This document shows, piece after piece, positions 5,903 through 6,111 of a stretch of DNA of 6,111 bases; positions within the stretch are counted from its first letter, which is position 1; every line of letters starts with the position of its first letter. The position numbers and the translations under genes were made by a program. Location of the stretch: the NCBI GenBank assembly GCA_964568355.1, contig CAZMRK010000298.1:1-6111 (forward strand), in the 5' to 3' direction. Under the pieces are notes generated by a model. It was not told where the DNA came from, ran no database searches, and saw only the letters and a program-made list of their open reading frames with translations. This DNA is from JAJPJX01 sp964568355 (lineage in GTDB: Bacteria; Acidobacteriota; Terriglobia; Bryobacterales; Bryobacteraceae).

Positions 5903-6111
5903 TTAGATCTTGAAGTAGATCTTCCGCCGATAGAGCCAGTAGCACATGTACCACATGGCGGCGAAGACCTCGAGGTTTTGTGGAATGGCTCCCAGGTTTC
6001 CCAGGAACGCGAACCGGCCGGTGAATACTCCGATACCGCGGTCGAGCCAGCCGCGCAGCACCTGCGAGAACGAATAGATGAAAATGGAGTTCATGCCGAC
6101 CACCAGGAACG
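5903..6111 (-). CDS. Membrane acyltransferase-like protein, C-terminal fragment (DUF5009/HGSNAT-like)
   Basis: Only the last 68 complete codons are in the window; the gene continues past the right edge. The visible protein has two hydrophobic segments: VVGMNSIFIYSFSQVL, and a final helix around FAAMWYMCYWLY followed by a basic tail (RRKIYFKI) that should face the cytoplasm. A conserved 'GMNSIFIY' start to the penultimate segment and a short tail after the last helix resemble the DUF5009/NagX group related to heparan-alpha-glucosaminide N-acetyltransferase, integral membrane proteins thought to acetylate amino sugars across the membrane. This is recognition from memory of a short fragment. The TAA stop (5903-5905) lies 7 bases from the stop of the convergent PQQ dehydrogenase gene. 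The GTG at 6101-6103 is an internal Val codon; the preceding codons CTG and TTC are also open. Confidence 0.65.
   Translation of the reverse strand, partial: FLVVGMNSIFIYSFSQVLRGWLDRGIGVFTGRFAFLGNLGAIPQNLEVFAAMWYMCYWLYRRKIYFKI

Overview
The window looks like ordinary chromosome from a GC-rich Gram-negative bacterium, most likely Acidobacteriota of the Solibacter/Bryobacter type. That placement is an inference. It rests on the EF-Tu N-terminus (P-loop GHIDHGKT), on a Pirellula/Verrucomicrobium-type heme-binding domain fused to a PQQ propeller, and on several exported proteins. No sequence comparison could be run.

Layout. Positions 1-389 (minus strand) hold a translation cluster: tRNA-Tyr(GTA), tRNA-Thr(GGT), then the start of tuf, which runs off the left edge. 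Positions 390-587 hold no gene I can support. Positions 588-1849 (minus strand) hold a bacteriohemerythrin gene followed 41 bases later by a secreted LamG-like jelly-roll protein; they may be co-transcribed. A short divergent region (1850-1975) separates these from tRNA-Thr(TGT) on the plus strand (1976-2051). After a leader region with a strong stem-loop, two plus-strand genes follow: an exported clan GH-A glycoside hydrolase (2183-3532) and a 769-residue exported PQQ-dependent dehydrogenase with two N-terminal c-type heme modules (3586-5895). At the right edge a minus-strand gene for a membrane protein resembling the DUF5009/heparan-alpha-glucosaminide N-acetyltransferase family converges on it, with only 7 bases between the stop codons.

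How the genes may work together. The tRNA-tuf cluster is housekeeping. The protein genes from 588 onward share a theme of periplasmic or extracytoplasmic carbohydrate and alcohol handling (glycoside hydrolase, PQQ dehydrogenase, jelly-roll protein, possible sugar acyltransferase), but nothing shows that they form one pathway. The most informative gene is the PQQ dehydrogenase. Its order is heme-heme-PQQ, it carries the Asp-x-Asp pair associated with lanthanide use, and it lacks the adjacent Cys-Cys pair of methanol dehydrogenases. No mobile element, CRISPR array or phage gene was seen. All four complete protein genes lack a well-placed Shine-Dalgarno sequence and have a -10-like hexamer 6-9 bases before the ATG, which suggests leaderless transcripts.
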